A DNA stretch of 64,000 nucleotides from Polaromonas sp. (GCF_010365105.1 NZ_JAAFGZ010000001.1:62001-126000), one strand, 5' to 3'. Shown: positions 44,340-53,257, counted from the stretch's first letter. Program-made: numbers and translations. Notes: a model not told the origin generated them from the sequence alone.

Positions 44340-45749
44340 TCAGTCTCTGGTGACCCGCACGAGTTCCTCGCGCGTGGTGATGCCGGCCTGCACCAGCCGC
44401 TCGCCGTCGTCGCGCATCAGCATCATGCCGTTTTTGAGGGCAGCTTCGCGCAGGTCGGCTTCCGCTGCCTGGTGGTGGATCTGCGCCCGGATGGCGTCGT
44501 CGGTCGCCAGCAGTTCGAACACGCCGGTGCGTCCCTGGTAGCCGGTCTGGCCGCAGGTGGCGCAGCCGGCGCCCTGGCAATGCACGCACACTTTTCGCAC
44601 CAGCCGCTGCGCCAGCACGCCGAGCAGCGACGAACTGAGCAAAAACGGCTCGATGCCCATGTCGGTCAGCCGCGTGACAGCGCTGGCGGCGTCGTTGGTG
44701 TGCAGCGTGGCCAGCACCAGGTGGCCGGTGAGCGAGGCCTGGATGGCGATCTGCGCGGTTTCAAAGTCGCGGATCTCTCCGATCATGATCACGTCCGGGT
44801 CCTGGCGCAGGATGGCGCGCAGGGCCTTGGCAAAGTCCAGGTCGATCTTGGCATTGACCTGGGTCTGGCCGACGCCGGCCAGCTCGTACTCGATCGGGTC
44901 CTCGACCGTCATGATGTTCTGCCGCCGCGTGTCGAGCCGCTCCATGGCGGCGTACAGCGTGGTGGTCTTGCCCGAGCCCGTCGGGCCGGTCACCAGAATG
45001 ATGCCGTGCGGCTGCGCCACCAGGTGCTCGAAGCGGCTCAGCACGTCGCCCTGCATGCCGACGGCCTCCAGGTTGAGCCGGTCTCCGCTCTTGTCCAGCA
45101 GCCGCAGCACGGCGCGCTCGCCATGTGCGCTGGGCAGCGTGCTGACGCGCACATCCACCGCCCGCGTGCCGATGCGCAGCGAAATGCGGCCGTCCTGCGG
45201 CAGGCGCTTTTCGGCAATGTCGAGTTCGGCCATGATCTTCAGCCGCGAAATCAGTGCCGCATGCAGCGCGCGGTTCGGCTGCACCACGTTGCGCAGCGAG
45301 CCGTCCACGCGAAAGCGCACGGCGGAATGGCGCTCGTAGGGCTCGATGTGGATGTCGCTGGCGCCGTCGCGCACGGCCTGCGTCAGCAGGGCGTTGAGCA
45401 TGCGGATGATGGGCGCGTCGTCCGAGGTTTCCAGCAAGTCCTCGATGGCCGGCAGCGCCTGCATCATGCGCGACAGGTCAACGTCGCTTTCAACCTCGCT
45501 GATGACGGTGGCGGCGCTCGATTCGCTCTGGGAATAGGCGGCGCTGATGCGTTGCTGGAGCAGCTCGGGTGCCTCGATGCTGATGTGCTGGACTTCAAAC
45601 TTGCGCATCACTTCGCTGATGGCGCCTGCCGTTTGAGGCGTGCCCAGGCTGTGCAGCCAGAGCGTCAGGTCGCCGCCAAAGTCCTCCAGCAGCAATTGCT
45701 GGCTGCGCGCGAACGCATAAGGCAAGGGGTAGCGGGCGGGATGTTCCAT
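44340..45749 (-). CDS. gspE: Type II secretion ATPase GspE
   Basis: 469 aa. Walker A GPTGSGKTTT at about residue 256, Walker B and Asp/His boxes (EDPIEYELAGVGQTQVN, RQDPDVIMIGEIRDFETAQIA, LATLHTNDAASAVTRL), and the tetra-Cys zinc motif CVHCQGAGCATC, which is more compact than the usual C-x2-C-x29-C-x2-C spacing. It powers pseudopilus assembly. It lies 2 bp after gspD. Confidence 0.95.
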   Translation of the reverse strand: MEHPARYPLPYAFARSQQLLLEDFGGDLTLWLHSLGTPQTAGAISEVMRKFEVQHISIEAPELLQQRISAAYSQSESSAATVISEVESDVDLSRMMQALPAIEDLLETSDDAPIIRMLNALLTQAVRDGASDIHIEPYERHSAVRFRVDGSLRNVVQPNRALHAALISRLKIMAELDIAEKRLPQDGRISLRIGTRAVDVRVSTLPSAHGERAVLRLLDKSGDRLNLEAVGMQGDVLSRFEHLVAQPHGIILVTGPTGSGKTTTLYAAMERLDTRRQNIMTVEDPIEYELAGVGQTQVNAKIDLDFAKALRAILRQDPDVIMIGEIRDFETAQIAIQASLTGHLVLATLHTNDAASAVTRLTDMGIEPFLLSSSLLGVLAQRLVRKVCVHCQGAGCATCGQTGYQGRTGVFELLATDDAIRAQIHHQAAEADLREAALKNGMMLMRDDGERLVQAGITTREELVRVTRD

Positions 45750-45751
45750 GC

Positions 45752-47956
45752 TTATCGGCCGTTCATCAGCGGCAGTGGCGCCGCCTGGAACAGGGGTGCC
45801 GCCACGGGCCGGGCCGATTCCACCGCAGGCATGGGCGTGAGGGCCGGCAGCACCGGCGACTCATTGACCGGCACCAGGCTGCTGTTGACCGGCTGGGTCT
45901 GCTGCTGGGTGGTTCGCATCAGGTCATAGCGGTCCATCGACAGGGCGTTCGTCGAGGCGGCATCGCGCACCACCACCGGCCGCAAAAAGACCATCAGGTT
46001 GGTTTTCTTGCGGCTGCGGCTTTCGGACTTGAACAGGTTGCCGAACACCGGCACATCACCCAGGCCGGGCACCTTGTCCTGGTTGCCCGAATACTCGTCC
46101 TGCAGCAGCCCGCCGAGCACGATGATGGCGCCGTCCTCGACCAGCACGTGCGACTCGATCGAGCGCTTGTTGGTGATCAGTCCGGTGGCCGAATTGACCG
46201 AGCCCGGCTGCACGCTGGAGACTTCCTGGAAGATCGCCATCTTGACGGTGCCGTTCTCGCTGATCTGCGGCTTGACCCGCAAGGTCAGGCCGACGTCCTT
46301 GCGCTCGATGGTCTGGAAAGGGTTGACGCTGCCGTTGCTGCCGCCGCTGCCGGTGTTGGTGAACTGGCCGGTGACGAAAGGCACGTTCTGGCCAATGATG
46401 ATCTTGGCCTCTTCATTGTCCAGCGTGATGAGGTTGGGCGTTGACAGGATGTTGCCGGCGCCCGAGGTCTGCAGGAAGTTGGCCAGGAAGCCGAGGAAGT
46501 ACACGCCGTTGCTGCGCGCCGCCACACCCAGGTTCAGGCCGGTTCCGGGCGTCAGCGGCGTGCCGCTGGCCGCTGCGACCGCCGACTGGATGATGTTCTT
46601 GCCGCTGGCGCCAAAGTTGGTGCCCAGCAGGCCGATCAGGCTGTCGCCCTTGCCGCCGAGAGGCCCTTGCCACTGGATGCCGAACTCGGCCGCCTTGTCC
46701 ATGTTGACTTCGGCAATCAGGCTTTCCACATAGACCTGCGCCCGCCGGGCATCGAGCTTTTCAATCACCGCGCGCAGTTGCCGGTATTGCGGCTCGGAGG
46801 CGGTGATGATGAGCGAATTGGTCGACGGGTCGGCCTGGATCTGCCCGCCGGTCGAAGGGCCCGCGCTTGGCGTGATGGGGGCGGTTGCCGCACTGCTGGG
46901 CTGGCCCATGCTGCCGGCGCCGCCCGACTGTCCCGCCGTGTTCATGGCCGATGCATTGCCCATCTGCGGCGATGCCGGGCTGGCCGAGCCGCCGCCGGTC
47001 CCGGTCATGGAGGCGCGCAGGACCGTGGCCAGGTTGGTGGCGTCGGCATTCTTCAGGTAGACCACGTAGATGTTGCCGGCGTCGCCGTTCGGACCGTTCA
47101 GCGTCGGTGTGTCCAGGGTCCTGAGCAGCGACTTGACCAGTTCCAGGCGGGCGCCGTTGGCGGCACGGACAATCAGCGAATTGCTGCGCGGCTCGGCGAG
47201 CACGGTGGTTTTGTAGCTGGCCTCGGCCGTCACCACGCCGCCGCCGGCGCTGTTGTCGAGCAGCCGCGTGATCAGGGGCGCCAGGTCGGTCACCGACGCA
47301 TAGCGCACCGGGAGCAGTTCGACATTGGTGGCGTTGGCCACGTCCAGCGCGGCAATGATGCGGCCCAGGCGGTTCAGGTTGTCGGCATAGTCGGTGATCA
47401 CCAGCGAGTTGTTGCCGGGGTTGACGTTGATGGTGTTGTTCGGGCTGATCAGCGGCCGCAGGATGGGCAGCAGGTTGTTGGCATTCTCAAAGCTGAGCTT
47501 GAAGATCGTCGTGGCGATCTGGCCGCCGCCGACCGGCACGTTGGTGGACACGGCGCCGCCCTGCAGCTTGGCATCGGCCTCGGGAACGATCTTGTCCAGG
47601 CCGGCGGCGTTGACCACGGTAAAGCCCTGCAGCCGCAGGATGGCCAGGAACTGGCTGTAGGCCACGGCCGGGCTGACCGGGCGTTCGGTGGTCAGCGTGA
47701 TCGTGCCCTTGACGCGCGGATCGACCACCACGTTGCGGCCCGTCAGCGTGGCCATGGTCCGGGCCACCGCGTCGATGTTGGCATTGACGAAGTTCAGCGT
47801 GATGGCTTCACCACGCCGGCCTTCGGCTGCCGGCGACGCGACTTGCGGCTGAGCCTGCAAATTTGAAGGAAATATGCCTGTTCCGCAGGCTAGCAGGGCA
47901 CTTCCAGCTATTGAAAAAATAGCAAGCTGGTGTCGTTTGAAGTTCGGATGTTTCAT
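45752..47956 (-). CDS. gspD: Type II secretion outer-membrane secretin GspD
   Basis: 734 aa. N0 domain (TLNFVNANIDAVARTMATL, from about residue 50), N1-N3 domains (the N3 region carries a long Gly/Ser/Ala/Pro-rich insert around residues 320-370), and a C-terminal secretin domain (NILSTPNLITLDNEEAKIIIGQNVPFVTGQF, VGLTLRVKPQI, VPGLGDVPVFGNLF). The signal peptide hydrophobic core (residues 11-29) is encoded by a family A repeat and contains LLAC at 21-24, a possible lipobox; an ordinary cleavage after LQA (residue 36) is the alternative. It forms the outer-membrane channel. Confidence 0.95.
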   Translation of the reverse strand: MKHPNFKRHQLAIFSIAGSALLACGTGIFPSNLQAQPQVASPAAEGRRGEAITLNFVNANIDAVARTMATLTGRNVVVDPRVKGTITLTTERPVSPAVAYSQFLAILRLQGFTVVNAAGLDKIVPEADAKLQGGAVSTNVPVGGGQIATTIFKLSFENANNLLPILRPLISPNNTINVNPGNNSLVITDYADNLNRLGRIIAALDVANATNVELLPVRYASVTDLAPLITRLLDNSAGGGVVTAEASYKTTVLAEPRSNSLIVRAANGARLELVKSLLRTLDTPTLNGPNGDAGNIYVVYLKNADATNLATVLRASMTGTGGGSASPASPQMGNASAMNTAGQSGGAGSMGQPSSAATAPITPSAGPSTGGQIQADPSTNSLIITASEPQYRQLRAVIEKLDARRAQVYVESLIAEVNMDKAAEFGIQWQGPLGGKGDSLIGLLGTNFGASGKNIIQSAVAAASGTPLTPGTGLNLGVAARSNGVYFLGFLANFLQTSGAGNILSTPNLITLDNEEAKIIIGQNVPFVTGQFTNTGSGGSNGSVNPFQTIERKDVGLTLRVKPQISENGTVKMAIFQEVSSVQPGSVNSATGLITNKRSIESHVLVEDGAIIVLGGLLQDEYSGNQDKVPGLGDVPVFGNLFKSESRSRKKTNLMVFLRPVVVRDAASTNALSMDRYDLMRTTQQQTQPVNSSLVPVNESPVLPALTPMPAVESARPVAAPLFQAAPLPLMNGR
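47871..47928 (-). repeat. Dispersed repeat family A, copy 10 (inside gspD signal-peptide codons)
   Basis: On the minus strand: TTGCTATTTTTTCAATAGC, then TGGAAGTGCCC, then CTGCGGAACAGGCATATTT. It shares GCTATTTTTTCAATAGC exactly with copy 6 and keeps the spacing to the TGCG segment. It is in frame within gspD and encodes residues 11-29. Confidence 0.75.
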
Positions 47957-47962
47957 GCGGCG

Positions 47963-48772
47963 TTAACCCACTTTGATGACGGCCGTTGCGCCGTTGCGCC
48001 GCCCGATGATGTTCAAGAGATTCGAGAGCGCGTCGACGCTCCCGGATGTGGCGCTGGCAGTGCCATCGAAATGCAGCCGCTGGCCGACCCACCGGCCCTG
48101 GCCGGTGAGCAGCAGGCTGCCGCCCAGGGTGCTCAGCTCCAGCGTGGACGGGTTGCCGCCTGTCAGCGTGACGCGGTAGCTGCCCATGGGCTGCAGCGTG
48201 GAAAGTCGTGAGGAAATTTGCAGGGCGTCAAGCTGCAGGCGGCCTGCCAGCGCCAGCCGGCCTTGTGTCCAGCGGGCGTTGAGGCCCTGGGTCGAAGCCG
48301 CCAGCTGGCCTTGCGCCTGCACCGTGTTCCACGGTGTGCCCAGGCCTGAGAGCAGGGCGGCGGGCCATTGCGACTGGCTGTCGGAAAGCGCCAGCTGCAC
48401 GCCGCCCCAGCCTGCCGGCCTGGCCTGAAGCCTCCAGGCCTGCTGCATGCAGCATTCGGCGTTGAGTTGAAGGTCCAGGCCGGTCCAAGCCGGGCGGATG
48501 TGCCAGCTCACCCGTCCGGGCAAGGCCACAGCGTCGAGGCTGCCAGCGCCTCCCGACAACACGAGTTGCGCCGAACCCTGCCAGAAACTGCCCCGGGGTG
48601 CCGCCAGCACGGCATGGCCGCCACTGGCCTGCAGGACCAGCGACGCCAGCCAGCGTGCCGGGGCAAACAGCACAAAGGCCAGCACCAGCCCGCCCAGCGC
48701 GCCCGCCGCTGCCCAGCGCCAGGGGGCAGTGGCAAAGGCAGGGCTGGCAGCGCTGGAGGTCGGGTAAGGCAT
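47963..48772 (-). CDS. gspN: Type II secretion protein GspN
   Basis: 269 aa. One N-terminal transmembrane helix (about residues 18-40) and a long beta-rich periplasmic part, as in GspN. The LPGRVSWHIRP and GTASATSGSVDALSNLLNIIGRR segments fit the family. GspN is present in only some type II systems and its role is not clear. It lies 7 bp after gspM and 6 bp before gspD. Confidence 0.85.
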   Translation of the reverse strand: MPYPTSSAASPAFATAPWRWAAAGALGGLVLAFVLFAPARWLASLVLQASGGHAVLAAPRGSFWQGSAQLVLSGGAGSLDAVALPGRVSWHIRPAWTGLDLQLNAECCMQQAWRLQARPAGWGGVQLALSDSQSQWPAALLSGLGTPWNTVQAQGQLAASTQGLNARWTQGRLALAGRLQLDALQISSRLSTLQPMGSYRVTLTGGNPSTLELSTLGGSLLLTGQGRWVGQRLHFDGTASATSGSVDALSNLLNIIGRRNGATAVIKVG

Positions 48773-48779
48773 GGTCTGG

Positions 48780-49280
48780 CTAGCGGGCCGGCAGGCCCAT
48801 CACAAGAACGCCATTCCAGACCTGGCCGCCTGGCGTCGAGGCGCGCACCAGGCGGGCCTCGATCAGGGCCGAGCGGGCATTCAGGCGCGCCTGCGCCAGC
48901 CACTGTGCCAGCGCATCGGGGCTGGCGTTCTTGACGGTGATGCTGGCGCGCTCGCCAGCCAGCACCAGCTGGGCGCTGGCGCCCAGCGTCTGCTTGGTGG
49001 CGGCGGTCAGGGCACGCACCGCCTCGTCAAAGCCCAGGGGCGGCTGCTTCTGGACGGCCTGCGCCTGCAGCTGCATGGCCTGCATGGTTTGCAATTGCGC
49101 GCCCAGCACCCTGGCCTGGTTGTCGGCGCTGCGCAGCGTGGCCAATGACGGCCCGACGCTGAATTGCCAGAGCAGGAATGCCAGGACCAGCAGGCCGGCC
49201 AGCCGGATGCCGTTTTTTTCGCGGCCCGGCAGCCCGGCCCAGCGCGCTCGCAGCGGCTCCAGGGCGCTTGTCAAGCTCAT
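48780..49280 (-). CDS. gspM: Type II secretion protein GspM
   Basis: 166 aa: short cytoplasmic N-terminus, a transmembrane helix (about residues 26-44, IRLAGLLVLAFLLWQF) and a periplasmic ferredoxin-like domain. It pairs with GspL in the inner-membrane platform. Its ATG overlaps the gspL stop by four bases. Confidence 0.87.
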   Translation of the reverse strand: MSLTSALEPLRARWAGLPGREKNGIRLAGLLVLAFLLWQFSVGPSLATLRSADNQARVLGAQLQTMQAMQLQAQAVQKQPPLGFDEAVRALTAATKQTLGASAQLVLAGERASITVKNASPDALAQWLAQARLNARSALIEARLVRASTPGGQVWNGVLVMGLPAR

Positions 49281-50506
49281 GGAAAACGCTCCTCTTTCAT
49301 CGTCAGGCCATCGGCCTCGGTGCGCAGGCGGTAACCCCGGGGCTGCAGCCGTGCCGCAGTTTCGGCCAATGCGGAAGCTGAAAGTGAAACCCCTTTCAGA
49401 CGCAGTTCGTTTGCTATGAATTCAATAGCTTCTGGCGTCGGCGCATCGGGCGCTGCAGCCTGAAAATGCCCCAGCATGGTTTCCATGTCGGCAGACGAGG
49501 CGACGCCATTGCGGCGCTGCAGGTCGGACACCGCCCGGGCCATCTGCACCGGCGCATCGACGACCACGCGCACGTCGGGGAAGGTGGCGGTGAGCAGGTT
49601 GCGGATGGCGGCGCGCTGCGCCGCCTGCGCGGACTGCTCTTTCCAGGCCCAGGCCTGAAGGCCTGCCAGGTTGACCAGCACCAGGGCCACGCTGGCCCAG
49701 CGCGCAGCGCGCCAGCGCGGCGCCCTGAACAGCGAGGAAATCATGGCTGACAGATGCTTGCGGGTGCGCGTGCCCCGGGTGTAGAGCAGGTCGAACTGCG
49801 CCAGGTCCCAGTCCGACTGCGCCGCCGCCAGCCAGCGCTCGGGCGGCGTCTGCAGCCGGGCAGGACGGTTGAAGAAATGTTCTGCCAAGGCGGCCACGCC
49901 GGGTTCGGCCAGAACTTCGGAATCCTCTGGCCATGCCATCAGCGCGGCACTGGCCACCGACAGCGGCAGCAGCGTCACGCCCTGTGGCCCGGTGCGTATC
50001 AGCTGGGGCTGGTCGGGCGTGCCGGTGACATGCAGCGACGCAGGCGCATCGTCAGCAGGTGGCGTCAGTTCGGGGACGATGCGCGCGACCGGCCGGCCGG
50101 CCTGCGTCAGCATCGCCAGCCAGGCATGCAGCCAGGCTCTTTCGCAGGTCGCTACCCATACCGGTTGGTCGGCGCGAGGCTTCGGCTCGATGGCGAAATG
50201 CAGCTGGCTGGTCTCGTCGAGCACGCTGTCTTCGAGCAGCCCGTCGAGCACGGCACGCAGCCGCCCGGCATTGCCATCCTGGAACAAGCCGCCTTTCAGC
50301 GCACCCCGGGGCAGGGCTAGCCGGTGCCAGGACAGGCGGCAGGCGGGAACCACCGCCACGATGTCGGCACCGGAGGGCGCGGGCAACAGCGCTGCGGGCG
50401 CCTCGACAGCGCGCAAAACGGTGAACCCGTCATCGCTCAGAACGCCCTCGCAAAGCATGGCGGCGGTCGGAAGTGCCCGGGGAAGGGTGACGATCAGGGT
50501 TGTCAT
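49277..50506 (-). CDS. gspL: Type II secretion protein GspL
   Basis: 409 aa. Cytoplasmic actin-like domain (residues 1 to about 245), a transmembrane helix at about 265-285 (ASVALVLVNLAGLQAWAW) and a periplasmic ferredoxin-like domain. It recruits GspE to the membrane. The start at 50506 (MTTLIVTLP) was chosen; upstream codons overlap the promoter-free gap to gspK. Residues about 346-366 are encoded by a possible degenerate family A repeat. Confidence 0.87.
   Translation of the reverse strand: MTTLIVTLPRALPTAAMLCEGVLSDDGFTVLRAVEAPAALLPAPSGADIVAVVPACRLSWHRLALPRGALKGGLFQDGNAGRLRAVLDGLLEDSVLDETSQLHFAIEPKPRADQPVWVATCERAWLHAWLAMLTQAGRPVARIVPELTPPADDAPASLHVTGTPDQPQLIRTGPQGVTLLPLSVASAALMAWPEDSEVLAEPGVAALAEHFFNRPARLQTPPERWLAAAQSDWDLAQFDLLYTRGTRTRKHLSAMISSLFRAPRWRAARWASVALVLVNLAGLQAWAWKEQSAQAAQRAAIRNLLTATFPDVRVVVDAPVQMARAVSDLQRRNGVASSADMETMLGHFQAAAPDAPTPEAIEFIANELRLKGVSLSASALAETAARLQPRGYRLRTEADGLTMKEERFP
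49410..49468 (+). repeat. Possible dispersed repeat family A, degenerate copy 11 (inside gspL)
   Basis: The left part TTTGCTATGAATTCAATAGC is close to the family A palindrome; the GC-rich middle and the AGCCTGAAAATG end only loosely match. Lies within gspL codons on the opposite strand. Confidence 0.35.
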
Positions 50507-50541
50507 GCTTGAATTAAGGGGGCCATTGTAGGGGGGGCGTG

Positions 50542-51540
50542 TCAAGGCGACGAAGTGCCCCGGTCGCGCCACAAGGTCTTCACCTTCAGCCCGTCGCGCT
50601 GCACCACCGAATGTTCCTCGACCACCACCTGGTCCAGCCGCAGCCGCCCCTGGACTTCGAAGAAACGTGAATTCACGCTGTGTTCCGATTCATTCAGTGG
50701 CACCGTGGTCTGGCCGAGCTGCGCGGTCACTTCAGCCAGCGTTTTGAAGTGATTCGCCTGGCGCGTGTTCACCAGCTGCTGGGCCTGCCCCATTTCCAGT
50801 GAGGGAATGCAGGCCGACAGCACAGTGGGGCTGGCGGTGTTCAGGTTGACCGGGGTGCGCACCGGCAGCAGGGTGATGTAAGGCCGCAGTACAGCCAGGC
50901 TGGTCGGCGACAAGCCCAGCCAGACCAGCTGGTCGAGGCGCTGCGGCAGCAGGGGTGCCTGCGGGGCCGCTGCATTTTCAGGGCTGGCGTCCAGTGCGAG
51001 CCGCAGGTTTTCAACCAGCACCTGCAGTTCTCCGGGAGGAAGCCCTAGCAGTTCGAAGAGTTTGGCAAAGGCTTTCAATGAAGGCTCGGACACCTTGCCG
51101 GCACTGTCCACCAGGTTGGTGACGTTCAGCCGCGACTGCAAATCAGTGATCAGGCCCGACAGGAAGGTTTGCGAAGCGTTGGCCTCGTCGTCCGGGTCGG
51201 TTTTCTTGTCGGCGGCCAGAAAGGTTGACAGCCGGGCTTCTTCCAGCGGCACCGCCCAGGGTTCCGACAGGTAGTCGGCGCCGCCTGAGCGGGCGTCCTC
51301 GCGCAGGATCAGGCGTGCCCAGTCGAGTGCGCCGGTCAGCAGCCAGAGCGACTGCACCCGCGCACGTTCGGCAGCCTCGACTTCCACGCTGCGCCATTGC
51401 TGCCACAGGGCGCTGGCCGCCAGGCTGGCCACCAGCGCCACGGTCAGCATCGCCGTGAGCAGGGCGGCGCCCGCCTGGCGGGCCTGGCGTGCAGCTGCTG
51501 CCACACCGCGCCGCGCCGGGGAGTTTTCAGCCGGCATCAT
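50542..51540 (-). CDS. gspK: Type II secretion minor pseudopilin GspK
   Basis: 332 aa. Short basic leader, then the pseudopilin hydrophobic helix GAALLTAMLTVALVASLAASALWQQ, and the large globular domain with NLNTASPTVLSACIPSL, a GspK hallmark (helix-hairpin-helix region). GspK caps the pseudopilus tip. Unlike other pseudopilins it lacks Glu at position 5 of the mature helix, as is normal for GspK. The ATG overlaps the gspJ stop (ATGA); an adjacent second ATG is possible. Confidence 0.9.
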   Translation of the reverse strand: MMPAENSPARRGVAAAARQARQAGAALLTAMLTVALVASLAASALWQQWRSVEVEAAERARVQSLWLLTGALDWARLILREDARSGGADYLSEPWAVPLEEARLSTFLAADKKTDPDDEANASQTFLSGLITDLQSRLNVTNLVDSAGKVSEPSLKAFAKLFELLGLPPGELQVLVENLRLALDASPENAAAPQAPLLPQRLDQLVWLGLSPTSLAVLRPYITLLPVRTPVNLNTASPTVLSACIPSLEMGQAQQLVNTRQANHFKTLAEVTAQLGQTTVPLNESEHSVNSRFFEVQGRLRLDQVVVEEHSVVQRDGLKVKTLWRDRGTSSP

Positions 51541-52262
51541 GACTTGGCGGCCGCCAGCGCCGGGCGCACCCAGTCGCGTGTGATGACGCCGTGGATCGCT
51601 TCGCCGCCAGGCAGGGTCAGCACCAGCCGGACGCCATCGGGCAGCGCCAGGTCGGTGTCCACGGCTTGTGCCGGGTTGCGAATCGGCGCCGCCGGGGCGT
51701 TGGCGTTGTCGCTGGACAGGGGATTGGTCCAGGCATTGCCGCGAAAGTAGAAGACCTGCCATTGTTCAAGCGGCGTGATGCGGACTTCGTCCCTTTTTTC
51801 GGCATCGCCCGGATTCTGTGCCCACTGGGCGGCACGCTCCCAGGCGGTTTGCAAGGCCCCCCGGGAAAACTGCGGCGGGGACTGCCAGCGCAGCCACTGG
51901 TCGGTGCCGTTCACATTGCGCCGTGACCAGGCCACCACCAGCAGGCCGTCGCCGGGCCGCACGGTGCTGCGGCGGACAATCCGCAGTCCGCGCCCGTCCC
52001 AGTCCAGCGTCGGAATGCGAGGCAGCTGCGCCAATGCGTCCAGGTCGGCCGACCATTGCGTGAGGCCGGCCTGAAGCGTGAGTACCGCATCGGCCCGCTG
52101 CTGGATCTGCGCCTGTGCGCGCGCCATGCCGTCGAGCCCGCGCCAGCTCAGTCCGGCCATCAACGCCATCGCGGCCAGGGCCACCAGCAGCTCGATCAGG
52201 GTGAAGCCGCGCGCCTGCGCAGGAAGCGGCAAACCGCGTGAAGCAGCACGTGGCAGCGCCAT
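51537..52262 (-). CDS. gspJ: Type II secretion minor pseudopilin GspJ
   Basis: 241 aa with a prepilin leader ending RG|FTLIELLVALAAMALMAG, cut by PilD before Phe. The C-terminal domain has the GspJ pattern RRSTVRPGDGLLVVAWSRRNVNG. Part of the I-J-K tip complex. It lies 2 bp after gspI. Confidence 0.92.
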   Translation of the reverse strand: MALPRAASRGLPLPAQARGFTLIELLVALAAMALMAGLSWRGLDGMARAQAQIQQRADAVLTLQAGLTQWSADLDALAQLPRIPTLDWDGRGLRIVRRSTVRPGDGLLVVAWSRRNVNGTDQWLRWQSPPQFSRGALQTAWERAAQWAQNPGDAEKRDEVRITPLEQWQVFYFRGNAWTNPLSSDNANAPAAPIRNPAQAVDTDLALPDGVRLVLTLPGGEAIHGVITRDWVRPALAAAKS

Positions 52263-52264
52263 AG

Positions 52265-52642
52265 TCAGTACCGTCCCACGATGGTCGAAAGCGCGAGTAT
52301 CCGGTTTGCACCGTCGAGCACCTGTGCTTCAACCCGGAGAAAATTCGGATTGGGCGTGGGCTGCACCCACAGCCGCACGGCCAGGCTGCGGCCGGCCTGT
52401 TCGCAGGTGCTGGTGTTGTCGCCAACCGCCGGCATCTGCTGCGACAGCCGCACATTCACCAGTGCGTTTTCAGCGCACAGGTGGGCCAGCAGCAGGTCGG
52501 ACTGGCGCTCGGAATTGCGCGTCAGCGAGCCTGTGGCGCGCACGCCGGCAGCCAGTGCGACTGCAACGATGCCCAGCGCGACCAGCACCTCGATCAGCGT
52601 GAAGCCGCGAACGCCAGAGCGCTTGGGCCGGTTGCGCCACAT
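52265..52642 (-). CDS. gspI: Type II secretion minor pseudopilin GspI
   Basis: 125 aa. Prepilin leader ending RG|FTLIEVLVALGIVAVALAAG and the conserved C-terminal GspI segment NPNFLRVEAQVLD. ATG at 52642; a GTG one codon upstream overlaps the gspH stop and could also start translation. Confidence 0.93.
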   Translation of the reverse strand: MWRNRPKRSGVRGFTLIEVLVALGIVAVALAAGVRATGSLTRNSERQSDLLLAHLCAENALVNVRLSQQMPAVGDNTSTCEQAGRSLAVRLWVQPTPNPNFLRVEAQVLDGANRILALSTIVGRY

Positions 52643-53070
52643 CACCGGCTACCTTCCGCCACAACCGAAAAAGGCCGGATGCCGTCCGTCGCCAGAATCA
52701 GGCTGCGCGAAGGGTCTGCAGTGGACACCAAACGAATTTGCTGCGGCCCGATCACCGGTTCCGGCCCCAGTACTACGACGTTGGCGACGGCTGCCCGCAC
52801 GTCGGGTCCCAGCCAGGTGGAAGGGAAGCTTGAACCTTTCGCCAGGCCTTCAAAAACAAAGCCGGTGGCGGTGGGTCGCCAGCGCACCGGGTTGGCGGTC
52901 ATGCGCGACTGCGCCCGGGCTGAATCCAGCAGGACCGCCAGCCGCTGCGCTTCGCGTTCCAGCGCCGTCCCCGACGTGTCGCGCAGCGCCAGCCCCACCC
53001 CCGCCGTGGCAATGGCCATGATGGCCACCACCATCAGCAGTTCAATCAGCGTGAATCCGGCCTGGCGCAT
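52642..53070 (-). CDS. gspH: Type II secretion minor pseudopilin GspH
   Basis: 142 aa from the ATG at 53070. The leader is very short, MRQAG|FTLIELLMVVAIMAIATAG, shorter than in its neighbours. The reading frame continues upstream without a stop, but that part is a family B repeat and vector-like low-complexity sequence, not a leader. GspH-type globular domain follows. It is separated from gspG by 187 bp, the only sizeable gap in the operon. Confidence 0.88.
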   Translation of the reverse strand: MRQAGFTLIELLMVVAIMAIATAGVGLALRDTSGTALEREAQRLAVLLDSARAQSRMTANPVRWRPTATGFVFEGLAKGSSFPSTWLGPDVRAAVANVVVLGPEPVIGPQQIRLVSTADPSRSLILATDGIRPFSVVAEGSR

Positions 53071-53157
53071 CCGCGCGGACGTTGCACCCCGCGTTGTGGC
53101 ACTCCCGGTCGCTAGCGAATCACATGATGGCAGCTGCGTCGTGAATGTGCCAGCTCC

Positions 53158-53255
53158 AAACCAGCCGGGGCCGCGGAACTGGCTTTGCCAGGCCGCAGGC
53201 GCAGCGGCCCCCGCGGGGGGCAGCGAACCACACGCAGTGGGAAGCGTGGGGGCTA
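53158..53255 (-). repeat. Dispersed repeat family B, copy 2
   Basis: Reverse complement of the stretch at 32293-32392, sharing GGGGCCGCGGAACTGGCTTT, GCCAGGCCGCAGGCGCAGCG and CCACACGCAGTGGG. It lies between gspG and gspH within the gsp operon. Confidence 0.85.
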
Positions 53256-53257
53256 TT

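Noticed and set aside
45999-47866. Large plus-strand frames antisense to gspD
   Set aside because: They lack ribosome-binding sites and coherent protein features; gspD explains the region.
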